Below, in pieces: positions 54,289 to 62,760 of a DNA stretch of 64,000 bases (position 1 is the stretch's first letter; each line of letters opens with the position of its first letter). The notes below the pieces were generated by a model. The model was given only the letters and a program-made list of their open reading frames with translations, was not told the origin of the DNA and did no database searches. A program made the position numbers and the translations under genes. The DNA lies in contig OY970196.1 in assembly GCA_963708205.1 (NCBI GenBank), positions 186,001-250,000 of the forward strand, given 5' to 3'. Origin of the DNA: CAVYTF01 sp963708205. Lineage in GTDB: Bacteria > Bacteroidota > Bacteroidia > Chitinophagales > Chitinophagaceae.

Positions 54289-55011
54289 ATGTATTGCATA
54301 ATCATCATTGCACGTTATCCAAAATATTTTGGATGGGCTGGTCTATTATCAATGATGTTGTTTCGATTTCCTCTTTTTAAAAATAAAAAAATTGCTTTTT
54401 GGAAATTGTTAGGTTCCGGAAAAAATGGAACTTTTGATAAACATCCTGATTGGCGGCAATGGGCAATTTTAATGACCATCAACAAAACTGTTGTTGAGAA
54501 TTGGCATTTAAAAAATAATGAAAATCAAGAAAACATTATAAATAAAATTTCAGCATTTATTTCTTTTTACCTAAAAATATTTCATTGTGAAACATGCGCA
54601 TTGCTTCTTGAACCGATCGAAGGGTTTGGTAAATGGAATGGGAAAGAATGCTTTGGACTTTTACCTAGAAAAACTGATTATGAAGGAAGAATTTGTGTGC
54701 TGACACGTGCAACAATTTACCTAAATAAACTTAATAGCTTTTGGAAAAATGTTCCGGCAACAGGTGCTGAAACATTTGCCGCGAAAGGGCTTGAAGCTAC
54801 CATTGGCATTGGTGAAATACCTTTTATCAAGCAGGCAACTTTTAGTATTTGGGAAAATAAAATTGCTATGAAGCAATTTGCTTTTCAATCAAAAAATCAT
54901 GCAGAGGTTATAAGAAAAACAAGAAGTGAAAACTGGTATAAAGAGGAAATGTTTGTCCGGTTTAAATTAATTTCTTCTTTTGGTTCATTAAACGGAAAGA
55001 AATACTTTTAA
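54289..55011 (+). CDS. spheroidene monooxygenase (CrtA)-like protein
   Basis: The 240-residue protein carries the CrtA family pattern: KLLGSGKNGTFDKHPDW, WAILMTINK, VLTRATIYLNKLNSFW, GLEATIGIGEIPFIKQATFSIW and NWYKEEMFVRFKL. CrtA adds oxygen to carotenoids at C-2; a haem cofactor has been reported for it. It begins one base after the DUF1080 stop. No other carotenoid gene is visible in the window, so the substrate may be a carotenoid made elsewhere or something different. Confidence 0.78.
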   Translation: MYCIIIIARYPKYFGWAGLLSMMLFRFPLFKNKKIAFWKLLGSGKNGTFDKHPDWRQWAILMTINKTVVENWHLKNNENQENIINKISAFISFYLKIFHCETCALLLEPIEGFGKWNGKECFGLLPRKTDYEGRICVLTRATIYLNKLNSFWKNVPATGAETFAAKGLEATIGIGEIPFIKQATFSIWENKIAMKQFAFQSKNHAEVIRKTRSENWYKEEMFVRFKLISSFGSLNGKKYF

Positions 55012-55035
55012 ATTCTTCCTCATATTTTAATAAAA

Positions 55036-55058
55036 AAATCCGGAAATTATCCGGATTT
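55036..55058. terminator. bidirectional rho-independent terminator
   Basis: An 8-bp perfect stem AAATCCGG/CCGGATTT with a 7-base loop lies between convergent genes. It has A-runs on the left and T-rich sequence on the right, so it can stop transcription from both sides. Confidence 0.8.
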
Positions 55059-55080
55059 AATTTTAAAAAATATTAATCAT

Positions 55081-55365
55081 TTACACATCATCTCTTGTTG
55101 TAGTTTTTGTTACCGTTACATCGCGTCGAGATGTATTTGAGCCGCGTGAGAGACCCCAAATTATAAGTATTAAAACGATTGCTGCAACAACCCAAACCCA
55201 AGGTTCTGTGTACCAAACTGTTTGGCTTTGCGTTTCTGTGTGCGTAACATTTGTTTGTGAGCCATCGCCTGAACTGTCTTGTGCGAAAGAAATTGTTTGA
55301 ATGAATAGTGAGGTTAAAAAAACAAGAAAAAATTTAAACTTCGAAAGAGAACTTAACTTTTTCAT
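55081..55365 (-). CDS. small exported membrane protein, hypothetical
   Basis: The 94 residues include a signal peptide (FKFFLVFLTSLFIQTISFAQ), a polar Ser/Thr/Gln-rich stretch, one membrane helix (VWVVAAIVLILIIWGL) and a short basic Thr-rich tail (RRDVTVTKTTTRD). Topology would place the tail in the cytoplasm. I do not recognise a named family. It is the last of a run of three small minus-strand genes. Confidence 0.65.
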   Translation of the reverse strand: MKKLSSLSKFKFFLVFLTSLFIQTISFAQDSSGDGSQTNVTHTETQSQTVWYTEPWVWVVAAIVLILIIWGLSRGSNTSRRDVTVTKTTTRDDV

Positions 55366-55476
55366 GATTAATTGTTTTAAGTTATAAATGAAAAAATTAT
55401 TAGTTCAATTATTACGCCAATGTCGCTGCACGCCTTTTGATGAAGTGAAATCAAATCTCATTAAATTTAAAAAAAA

Positions 55477-55746
55477 TTATTTCAAAGCCTTTAAAGAATC
55501 ATTGATTCTTTTTTTCTCCATCTTCAATTCTTTTCTTTCCTGTCTTTCCATTTTTTTATCAGCACGCGACATAGTATTATTAGTTGTGTCCATGGTGCTG
55601 GAAGCCGTATCAACATTGGTTGTTGATGGAGGAGGAATAACCTCTTCTGTTGTGTCTGCAGAATTTTTTCTTAAGGAAGTATTGGAACCTCCGTTGTGGC
55701 AGGAAACCATTATACCAAAACAAATAACAGCCAAAAACTTTTTCAT
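55477..55746 (-). CDS. small lipoprotein, hypothetical
   Basis: The 89 residues start MKKFLAVICFGIMVSCH, a lipoprotein signal with cysteine at position 16. A Ser/Thr-rich segment and a strongly charged Lys/Glu/Arg C-terminus (ADKKMERQERKELKMEKK) follow. Ordered charged residues suggest a helical tail in the periplasm. The frame of similar length on the other strand lacks such features. Function unknown. Confidence 0.65.
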   Translation of the reverse strand: MKKFLAVICFGIMVSCHNGGSNTSLRKNSADTTEEVIPPPSTTNVDTASSTMDTTNNTMSRADKKMERQERKELKMEKKRINDSLKALK

Positions 55747-55782
55747 GTTTTTTATGTATTGGGTTAAAATAAAATATCCAAT

Positions 55783-55962
55783 TTACTTTCTTAATTTCTT
55801 TTCTACTTCCTTTCTTTGATTGCCAACAGACTTAACTGCTTCTTTTACTTTTTGTGAAGTGGTATTTTCCTTTTCTGCTTCATAACTAACTTCATGTTTT
55901 TGACCTCCGGCAACTTTTTGTCTGTCTTGCGCGCGGCCACGAGTTGTTTTTTCTTTTGCCAT
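55783..55962 (-). CDS. small basic DUF3606-like protein
   Basis: A 59-residue frame runs from the ATG at 55962 to a TAA at 55783. The protein begins MAKEKTTRGRAQDRQKVAGG and has the pattern H-E-V-S-Y-E followed by SQKVKEAVKSVGNQRKEVEK. This is like the DUF3606 proteins (start with RGPQDR, then a Y-E/W region, then AVxxVGxxxxxVxKxL). These small stress-associated proteins have no known activity. It is the first of three small genes on this strand. Confidence 0.72.
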   Translation of the reverse strand: MAKEKTTRGRAQDRQKVAGGQKHEVSYEAEKENTTSQKVKEAVKSVGNQRKEVEKKLRK

Positions 55963-56035
55963 AATCTATTTTTTAATATCAAGCATTAAAATCGTGCCAT
56001 TTAAATACTTTTCAATAATCCTTTTAAAGTAAAAA

Positions 56036-56341
56036 TCAAGCTTGTTTTTCATCATCTTTAGCATCTTTATATTTCCAACGAAAATAAAGTAGCGTTGAGT
56101 TCAATATCAATGAAATGCCATTGTTTACAAGAATTGCTATATCTTTTTTCAAATATCCATAAACTAACCAAAGCAAAATTGCAAACAATAAAACACAAAT
56201 CATTACTGCAGAAATATGCGATGCTTTTTTTAACTTATAAGTTCTAATAAGTTGCGGCAATGTTGAAAGCGCGCTGATTACTCCGGCAACTAAACCAAGC
56301 ACTGTTACAAAATCGCTGCTCTGAAAAATATCAAGAATCAT
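56036..56341 (-). CDS. SemiSWEET-type sugar transporter
   Basis: Starting at the ATG at 56341 (residue 52 of a longer open frame whose first part has no family features), the 101-residue protein has three membrane helices. The PQ-loop hallmark is LVAGVISALSTLPQLIRTYK, followed by NNGISLILNSTLLYFRW. SemiSWEETs are half-size MtN3 transporters that dimerise to move small sugars. Length after trimming is normal for the family. Confidence 0.85.
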   Translation of the reverse strand: MILDIFQSSDFVTVLGLVAGVISALSTLPQLIRTYKLKKASHISAVMICVLLFAILLWLVYGYLKKDIAILVNNGISLILNSTLLYFRWKYKDAKDDEKQA

Positions 56342-56509
56342 AAAAAGAGTTTGCTGTATTGATATAAAAACTGTTCCATTAATTTTTTGGGATAATAATT
56401 TTAAATGAAAAAAAGGTGACGATTTAGTTCTACATTTTATACACTTCGAAATGATTTTAAAATTAATTTTTGAATTAACTCTAAAAGTATTCAACCTTAT
56501 CTTAGCAAA

Positions 56510-57826
56510 ATGATTGCGCAGTTTGCTTTTATTTTACTTTCTTTTTTTGCTATATATCTTTTTACAAAAAGACTGAAAGAGATTAGAAGAAATATTTTAT
56601 TGGGACGAGATGAAGATTATTCTGATAATAAACCAAAACGTTTGAAAAACCTGCTGTTGCTGGCTTTTGGGCAAAAAAAAATGTTTCGCAATCCGTTTGT
56701 TGCAATAATGCATTTCGTTATTTATGCAGGTTTTATTATCATCAATACCGAAGTGCTTGAAATATTTCTCGATGGTATTTTTGGCACACATCGTTTGTTT
56801 GCAAAACCGCTTGGCTTTCTTTATCCGTGGCTTATAAACTCTTTTGAGTTTTTAGCTGTCGGAGTTATTATAGTTTGTATAATTTTTTTAATAAGAAGAA
56901 ATATCTTAAAGCTGAAACGCTTTATCAGCAAGGATCTCGACGGCTGGCCAAGAAGCGATGCAAATTATATTCTCATTACAGAAATTATTTTAATGAGCTT
57001 GTTTTTAACCCTGAATGCAAGCGATACTTTATTGCAGCAACGTGGTTATAGTCATTATGCGGAGCATATCACCGGCAATTTTACATTCTCACAATTATTG
57101 CATCCGATACTCAATCATTTTAATAATGCAAAGCTTTCTATCATTGAGCAAACGTGTTGGTGGGTGCACATTGCAGGTATTTTTGCATTCTTAAATTATC
57201 TTCCTTTTTCAAAACATTTGCATATTCTTTTTGCATTTCCAAATGCGTATTATGCACGTTTGGAACCTGAAGGCAAAATGAAAAATATGCCTGAAATTCA
57301 AAAAGAAGTTTTGTATGCCATGCAGCCGGAAACTGCACCCACAGCAGGTTCTGAAGAACCACATAAAAAGTTTGGAGCAAAAGACACTTTTGATTTAAGC
57401 TGGCGAAATTTATTAGATGCTTATAGCTGCACAGAATGCGGAAGATGTACTGCAGCTTGTCCTGCAAATATTACAGGCAAGGCATTAAGTCCAAGATTAA
57501 TAATGATGAAAACACGAGACCGGGCAGAAGAAGTAGGAAAAAACATTGATACAAATAAAGTATTTAAGGATGATGGAAAAACCTTGTTGCATAATTATAT
57601 TACAGAAGAAGAATTGCGTGCGTGCACTACATGCAATGCTTGTGTGGAAGAATGCCCTGTGAGTATTTCACCATTAGAAATTATTATGCAGCTTCGCCGT
57701 TATTTAATTATGGAAGAAAGCAACGCAACGCCGGAATGGAATGCAATGTTCAGCAATGTTGAAAATAACTTTGCTCCATGGAAATTTTCACCTGATGAAA
57801 GAGATAAGTGGACGCAAGAAGTATAA
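56510..57826 (+). CDS. membrane Fe-S oxidoreductase subunit (4Fe-4S dicluster, heterodisulfide reductase-related)
   Basis: The 438-residue protein has about six membrane helices in the first 245 residues, resembling a nitrate-reductase gamma-type module. A cytoplasmic ferredoxin domain has C307/C310/C313/C317 (CTECGRCTAACP) and C372/C375/C378/C382 (CTTCNACVEECP). It passes electrons between quinone and the soluble CCG subunit encoded two genes on (58608-59387). In Bacteroidota the two are usually adjacent; here a methyltransferase gene lies between them. Confidence 0.87.
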   Translation: MIAQFAFILLSFFAIYLFTKRLKEIRRNILLGRDEDYSDNKPKRLKNLLLLAFGQKKMFRNPFVAIMHFVIYAGFIIINTEVLEIFLDGIFGTHRLFAKPLGFLYPWLINSFEFLAVGVIIVCIIFLIRRNILKLKRFISKDLDGWPRSDANYILITEIILMSLFLTLNASDTLLQQRGYSHYAEHITGNFTFSQLLHPILNHFNNAKLSIIEQTCWWVHIAGIFAFLNYLPFSKHLHILFAFPNAYYARLEPEGKMKNMPEIQKEVLYAMQPETAPTAGSEEPHKKFGAKDTFDLSWRNLLDAYSCTECGRCTAACPANITGKALSPRLIMMKTRDRAEEVGKNIDTNKVFKDDGKTLLHNYITEEELRACTTCNACVEECPVSISPLEIIMQLRRYLIMEESNATPEWNAMFSNVENNFAPWKFSPDERDKWTQEV

Positions 57827-57836
57827 ATTACAATAG

Positions 57837-58601
57837 ATGTCGAAATCCAAAATCATCAATCAAATAAAAAAAACATTTCGTCCATCCAATTTGCATAAAC
57901 GTTTTTTGCATTTTGCTTTAAAAGGAAAAAATGTACAATGTCCATGCTGCGGTTCAATGTACATTACTTTTTTACCTGCAGGATTAAAAAAAAGAGCTAA
58001 TGCAAAGTGTATAAAATGCAACTCGCTTGAAAGGCATAGAACATTGTGGCTTTTTTTGAAAGAAAAAAATGACATTTTCACAAATCAAATAAAGTTATTG
58101 CACGCTGCTCCCGAAAAGTTTTTTTATCAGAAATTTTCTTCGCTAAAAAATATGGACTATCATCCAATCGATCTCAATCCTGATAAATATAATTATGGAT
58201 TTAAAACTATAAAAATGGATGTAACTGATCTGAATTATACAGACAAAACTTTTGATGCTGTAATATGCAACCATGTTTTGGAACATGTTTCTGAAGACAA
58301 AAAAGCCATCCAAGAATTTTTCCGTGTATTAAAACCAAATGGCTGGGCAATTTTAAATGTTCCAGTTCAAATGAATCGTGAAAAAACTTTTGAAGAGCCT
58401 TATATTAACGATGCAAAAAAGCAAGAGGAATTATTTGGTCAGCATGATCATGTTAGAATTTATGGAAATGATTATATCACAAGATTAACAGATGCAGGTT
58501 TTAAGGTTGAAGTAATTGATTATTCTTCAAAATTTGATCATAATCAACAATTCAAATATGGTTTAAAACCTAACGAACTGATTTTTTATTGCACTAAATA
58601 A
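57837..58601 (+). CDS. class I methyltransferase with N-terminal zinc ribbon
   Basis: The 254-residue protein has two CxxC knuckles (VQCPCCGS at 32-40 and AKCIKCN at about 57-63), which suggest a zinc ribbon. The methyltransferase segment has AVICNHVLEHVSEDKKAI and FRVLKPNGWAILNVP (Methyltransf_11 type). The normal glycine-rich motif I is weak. It sits between the two Fe-S oxidoreductase genes with 10- and 6-base gaps. Similar proteins occur in surface-glycan loci; the substrate is unknown. Confidence 0.82.
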   Translation: MSKSKIINQIKKTFRPSNLHKRFLHFALKGKNVQCPCCGSMYITFLPAGLKKRANAKCIKCNSLERHRTLWLFLKEKNDIFTNQIKLLHAAPEKFFYQKFSSLKNMDYHPIDLNPDKYNYGFKTIKMDVTDLNYTDKTFDAVICNHVLEHVSEDKKAIQEFFRVLKPNGWAILNVPVQMNREKTFEEPYINDAKKQEELFGQHDHVRIYGNDYITRLTDAGFKVEVIDYSSKFDHNQQFKYGLKPNELIFYCTK

Positions 58602-58607
58602 TCAAAG

Positions 58608-59387
58608 ATGAAAATTCCATCAATCGCTGAAATGCATATGAACAGTCAATCTCCGGAGATTTTATTCTGGGTAGGGTGTTCAGGTAGTTTTGATGCACGA
58701 GCTCAAAAAATAACTAAAGCGTTTGCATTAATTCTAAATAAAATCGGAATTAATTTCGCAATACTTGGCAAAGAAGAAGCTTGCACCGGTGATCCTGCAA
58801 GACGTGCTGGCAATGAATTTTTATTTCAAATGATGGCTTACAATAATATCCAAATTCTCAATAATTACAACGTCAAAAAAATTGTTACGATTTGTCCGCA
58901 TTGCTTCAACATTTTTAAAAATGAATATCCTGAACTTGGCGGCAATTATGAAGTAATTCATCACACAACTTTTTTACAACAATTGATTGATGAAGGAAAA
59001 ATAAAACTGAGAGAAGGCGGCAATTTCAAAGGCAAAAAGATCACGTATCATGATAGCTGTTATCTGGGTCGCGCAAACAATATTTACGAAGCGCCGAGAA
59101 AAGTTTTAGAAATTTTAGATGCAGAGTTAATTGAGATGAAACGCTGTCGCAGCAAGGGCTTATGTTGTGGTGCAGGAGGCGCCCAGATGTTTAAAGAAGA
59201 TGAGCCCGGCAACAAAAGAATAAACATTGAACGCGTAGAAGAAGCATTGAATCTTCAACCAAACATCATCGCTTCTGCTTGTCCTTTTTGCAATACAATG
59301 CTCATTGACGGCGTTAAAAATAAAGAAAAGGAAAATGAAGTAATGGTGATGGATGTCGCAGAATTGATTGCCGCTTCATTAGCTTAA
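58608..59387 (+). CDS. CCG-domain Fe-S protein (heterodisulfide reductase B / LutA-like)
   Basis: The 259-residue protein carries two CCG-type cysteine sets. The first is FWVGCSGSFDARAQ with TICPHCFN; the second is YHDSCYLGRANN, SKGLCCGAGGAQMF and SACPFCNTML. These bind a non-cubane or 4Fe-4S cluster in HdrB, GlpC and LutA relatives. It should form the catalytic or electron-accepting partner of the membrane protein at 56510-57826. Confidence 0.88.
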   Translation: MKIPSIAEMHMNSQSPEILFWVGCSGSFDARAQKITKAFALILNKIGINFAILGKEEACTGDPARRAGNEFLFQMMAYNNIQILNNYNVKKIVTICPHCFNIFKNEYPELGGNYEVIHHTTFLQQLIDEGKIKLREGGNFKGKKITYHDSCYLGRANNIYEAPRKVLEILDAELIEMKRCRSKGLCCGAGGAQMFKEDEPGNKRINIERVEEALNLQPNIIASACPFCNTMLIDGVKNKEKENEVMVMDVAELIAASLA

Positions 59388-59396
59388 ATTTGCAGT

Positions 59397-59906
59397 ATGA
59401 ATTTTGAATACCAACAATTTATTCCTACAGATTTTAATGATAATTCACGAGTCTGGATTTATCAAGGCAATCGCTTGTTTAGCATAAGCGAAGCTTTTGA
59501 AATTGAACCTTTGCTAAATGATTTTGTAACCACTTGGCAAAGTCATGGCGTAGCGGTAAAAGGTTTTGCCAACCTGCTTTTCGGCCAATTCATCATCATC
59601 ATGGCAGATGAAACCGCAACAGGAGTCAGTGGTTGCAGCACAGATAGTTCTGTTCGTCTTATTAAAAATATCCAGCAAAAATTTAAAGTAAATATGTTCG
59701 ACCGGCAACTGCTCGCTTTTATTGTCAAAGAAAAAATACAAATGCTTCCGCTCGCGCATTTAAAACATGCCATCGAAAATAATTTTATCACACCTGAGAC
59801 TTTATACTTTAACAACCTTGTGCTCACAAAAAAAGAATTGCTTGAAAAATGGATCATTCCTGTAAAAGAAAGCTGGCTTGCTTCAAGATTTAAAGTATTA
59901 TTTTGA
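59397..59906 (+). CDS. conserved Bacteroidota protein of unknown function
   Basis: The 169-residue protein has SRVWIYQGNRLFS, SHGVAVKGFANLLFGQFIII, MADETATGVSGCSTDSS and FDRQLLAFI. This pattern is conserved across the phylum and sometimes labelled as an ABC transporter ATPase. No Walker A or B, signature motif, signal peptide or membrane segment is visible, so that label is not supported. The conserved cysteine and acidic residues in DETATGVSGCSTD could form an active site. Function unknown. Confidence 0.78.
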   Translation: MNFEYQQFIPTDFNDNSRVWIYQGNRLFSISEAFEIEPLLNDFVTTWQSHGVAVKGFANLLFGQFIIIMADETATGVSGCSTDSSVRLIKNIQQKFKVNMFDRQLLAFIVKEKIQMLPLAHLKHAIENNFITPETLYFNNLVLTKKELLEKWIIPVKESWLASRFKVLF

Positions 59907-59932
59907 TACCAGCAATAGCAACTCCGGTTGAT

Positions 59933-59977
59933 CATCGTTGCGTCGCAATCCTTTCATCGTTCTGTTTTCTATTGAGC
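59933..59977 (+). repeat. dispersed ~40-bp repeat, copy D
   Basis: Bases 59933-59947 are the exact inverse complement of 18181-18195. The continuation to CTATTGAGC at 59969-59977 matches the far end of copy B. It sits in the 115-base gap before miaB, on the strand of the genes. Confidence 0.6.
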
Positions 59978-60021
59978 TATTTTATTTTAATTATTTTTGC
60001 AAACTAAATTTTTTTGAAGGA

Positions 60022-61449
60022 ATGGAAATGCTTGAAATGCAAAGCACAATTCATGATGAAAAGCGCCAGGGCGAAGCGTTTGCACCGTTTGCAGAAGAAC
60101 AATCTCTTTATCAAAAAAAATTTTACATTGAAAGTTATGGTTGTGCAATGAATTTCAGTGACAGCGAAATTGTTGCATCAATTTTAAATACAGAAGGTTT
60201 TGGAGCAGTAAAAAATTGCGAAGATGCCGATATCATTTTATTAAACACTTGCTCCATTCGCGAAAAAGCAGAACAAACAATACGCAAAAGATTAACCGAA
60301 TTCAGAAAAATAAAAGAAGCAAAACCAGGAACATTGGTTGGCGTTTTAGGCTGCATGGCAGAACGTTTAAAATCAAAATTATTAGAAGAAGAAAAATTAG
60401 TTGACATAGTTGTTGGTCCTGATGCTTATAGAAGTTTGCCTTTTTTAATTGAAGAAGCCGAAGACGGAAATAAGGCAGTAAATGTTTTATTAAGCCGCGA
60501 AGAAACTTATGCTGATATTTCTCCAATTCGTTTAAACAGCAATGGAGTTTCTGCATTTATTTCTATCATGCGAGGCTGCAATAATATGTGCAGCTTTTGT
60601 GTTGTGCCTTTTACGCGTGGGCGCGAACGCAGTCGCAGCGCGCATTCCATCGTTGCAGAAGCAAAAGATCTTTTTCAAAAAGGATATAAAGAGGTAACGT
60701 TGCTTGGTCAAAATGTTGATAGTTATATTTGGTTTGATGAACAAAACAATCAACAAATAACTTTTGCAAAATTGCTTGAAATGGTTGCACTTGTTTTTCC
60801 AAAACTACGTGTACGTTTCAGCACATCTCACCCAAAAGATATAACGGATGAAGTGTTGTTTACAATTGCCAAATACGAAAATATTTGCAACTACATTCAT
60901 TTGCCTGTACAAAGCGGAAGCACAAGAATTTTGCAATTAATGAACAGAACATATACACGGGAATGGTACAAACAAAAGATTGACCGCATTAAAGAAATTA
61001 TTCCAGGCTGCGGCATCAGCAGTGATATGATCACAGGTTTTTGTAGCGAAAGTGAACAAGATCATTTCGACACGATGAGCATTATGGAATACAGCAAATT
61101 CGATCTGAGCTATATGTATTTTTATAGTGAACGTCCAGGCACGCTGGCAGAAAAAAAATACAAAGATGATGTGCCTGAATTTATAAAAAAAAGAAGACTT
61201 GCTGAGATTGTTGCATTACAAAATCAACTTTCATTGCAAAGCAATAAAAAAGAATTGGGAAAAACATTCGAGGTATTAATTGAAGGCGAAAGCAAGCGCA
61301 GCAAGGAAGACTGGATGGGAAGAACATCCCACAACAAGGTCATTATTTTTCCCAAAGAAAAATATAATTATCAAAAAGGAGATTACGTAAATGTGAAAGT
61401 GAATGATTGCTCAAAGGCAACATTGATCGGAGAAATTTCATCCTCCTGA
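60022..61449 (+). CDS. miaB: tRNA-2-methylthio-N6-dimethylallyladenosine synthase
   Basis: The 475-residue radical-SAM methylthiotransferase has an N-terminal UPF0004 domain with ESYGCAMNFSDSE, NTCSIREKAEQ and LGCMAERLK. The radical-SAM cluster is MRGCNNMCSFCVVPFTRG, and a C-terminal TRAM domain (FEVLIEGESKRS) follows. It adds a methylthio group to modified A37 of tRNAs reading codons that begin with U. The start is the ATG at 60022, preceded by GAAGG as a rare Shine-Dalgarno-like sequence. The frame is open upstream but runs through a repeat copy. Confidence 0.95.
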   Translation: MEMLEMQSTIHDEKRQGEAFAPFAEEQSLYQKKFYIESYGCAMNFSDSEIVASILNTEGFGAVKNCEDADIILLNTCSIREKAEQTIRKRLTEFRKIKEAKPGTLVGVLGCMAERLKSKLLEEEKLVDIVVGPDAYRSLPFLIEEAEDGNKAVNVLLSREETYADISPIRLNSNGVSAFISIMRGCNNMCSFCVVPFTRGRERSRSAHSIVAEAKDLFQKGYKEVTLLGQNVDSYIWFDEQNNQQITFAKLLEMVALVFPKLRVRFSTSHPKDITDEVLFTIAKYENICNYIHLPVQSGSTRILQLMNRTYTREWYKQKIDRIKEIIPGCGISSDMITGFCSESEQDHFDTMSIMEYSKFDLSYMYFYSERPGTLAEKKYKDDVPEFIKKRRLAEIVALQNQLSLQSNKKELGKTFEVLIEGESKRSKEDWMGRTSHNKVIIFPKEKYNYQKGDYVNVKVNDCSKATLIGEISSS

Positions 61450-61488
61450 ATTATTTATTTGTAAAATTTCTCTTTAGCAATAAAACAA

Positions 61489-62751
61489 ATGACAGATATT
61501 CAATCAATAAAAAATCGCTTTGGTATTATCGGAAATTCTCCTGCATTAATACATGCATTAAATGTTGCAGTGCAGGTTGCAGTAACTGATCTTTCTGTTT
61601 TAATTGTTGGTGAAAGTGGCGTTGGTAAAGAAGCATTTTCATTGATCATTCATGCATTATCTACAAGAAAACACAATCCTTTTATTGCGGTAAATTGCGG
61701 CGCAATCCCTGAAGGCACAATAGATTCAGAATTATTTGGACATGAAAAAGGTTCGTTCACCGGAGCTGCAGACAGCCGCAAAGGATATTTTGAAACTGTA
61801 AATGGTGGCACTATTTTTTTGGATGAAATTGGTGAAATGCCAATTGGCACGCAGGCACGTTTGCTTCGCGTTTTGGAAGCAGGCGAATATATTCGTGTCG
61901 GCTCATCAAAAGTTCAAAAAACAGATGTAAGAATAATTGCTGCAACCAATAAAGATCTATTTGAATCTACACAAAATGGAAAATTTCGTGAAGATCTTTA
62001 TTATCGGTTAAGCACTGTTCCCATTCGCGTACCTGCATTAAAAGATAGAAAAGAAGACATCCCGTTATTGTTCAGAAAGTTTGTTGTTGATTTTGCAGAG
62101 CGTTATAAAACCATGATCGTGCAGTTGGATGAAGAAGCGAAAAACCTGTTAATTAACTATCCGTTTCCGGGCAATGTAAGAGAATTAAAAAATCTTGCAG
62201 AGCAAATTTCAGTGCTTAGTAAAACCCCGGTTATTACTGAGAATGAATTAAGAAAATTTTTACCGGAAAAAAATATGAATCGTTTGCCAATGCTTGCTGC
62301 GGCTACATCTCACGCAGAGTTTTCAAACGAGCGCGAAATCTTATACAAGCTTTTTTTTGATATGAAAAAAGATGTAACAGAATTGAAAAAAATGTTTTTA
62401 GAAATAATAAAAAATCCTTCCTTGGCAGGAAATGCAGCCCATTTTGCAAACGAAAATTTATTGCATGAATATCCTGCAAATGGAGAAACACAACATTTGC
62501 CGGTAAGTATAAATACTACTCCTTCTCAACATCCACAAAATAATCAGCCGGTAATTTTATCTAATGAAAATGGCATTCACCAGCATGAAGAAGTTGAAGA
62601 AACTTTGAATATAATGGATAAGGAAAAAGAACTTATTATTAAAGCTTTGAAGAAACATAAAAGCAAAAGAAAAGATGCTGCGCTTGATTTAGGAATTAGT
62701 GAAAGAACGCTGTATAGAAAATTAAAAGAGTATGATATTGAAGGCTTGTAA
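61489..62751 (+). CDS. sigma-54-dependent transcriptional activator without receiver domain
   Basis: The 420-residue protein begins almost directly with the AAA+ domain: Walker A VGESGVGKEAFS, the sigma-54 contact loop KGSFTGAAD (GSFTGA variant), Walker B GGTIFLDEIGEMP, and FPGNVRELKN. A glutamine/histidine-rich linker leads to a C-terminal Fis-type helix-turn-helix (KDAALDLGISERTLYRKLKEY). There is no phosphorylation or ligand domain, so control must come from expression level or partner proteins. Confidence 0.9.
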   Translation: MTDIQSIKNRFGIIGNSPALIHALNVAVQVAVTDLSVLIVGESGVGKEAFSLIIHALSTRKHNPFIAVNCGAIPEGTIDSELFGHEKGSFTGAADSRKGYFETVNGGTIFLDEIGEMPIGTQARLLRVLEAGEYIRVGSSKVQKTDVRIIAATNKDLFESTQNGKFREDLYYRLSTVPIRVPALKDRKEDIPLLFRKFVVDFAERYKTMIVQLDEEAKNLLINYPFPGNVRELKNLAEQISVLSKTPVITENELRKFLPEKNMNRLPMLAAATSHAEFSNEREILYKLFFDMKKDVTELKKMFLEIIKNPSLAGNAAHFANENLLHEYPANGETQHLPVSINTTPSQHPQNNQPVILSNENGIHQHEEVEETLNIMDKEKELIIKALKKHKSKRKDAALDLGISERTLYRKLKEYDIEGL

Positions 62752-62760
62752 ACTTATAAG

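Noticed and set aside
55388..55819. Plus-strand frame of 143 codons
   Set aside because: It is antisense to the small lipoprotein gene and part of the DUF3606-like gene, which have a signal peptide and family pattern respectively.
59397..59906. ABC transporter ATPase label for the conserved 169-residue protein
   Set aside because: There is no Walker A, Walker B or signature motif and the length is too short for an ABC ATPase.
59938..60021. Upstream extension of miaB to 59938
   Set aside because: The added codons translate a dispersed repeat copy and lack similarity to MiaB; the ATG at 60022 has a Shine-Dalgarno-like GAAGG.
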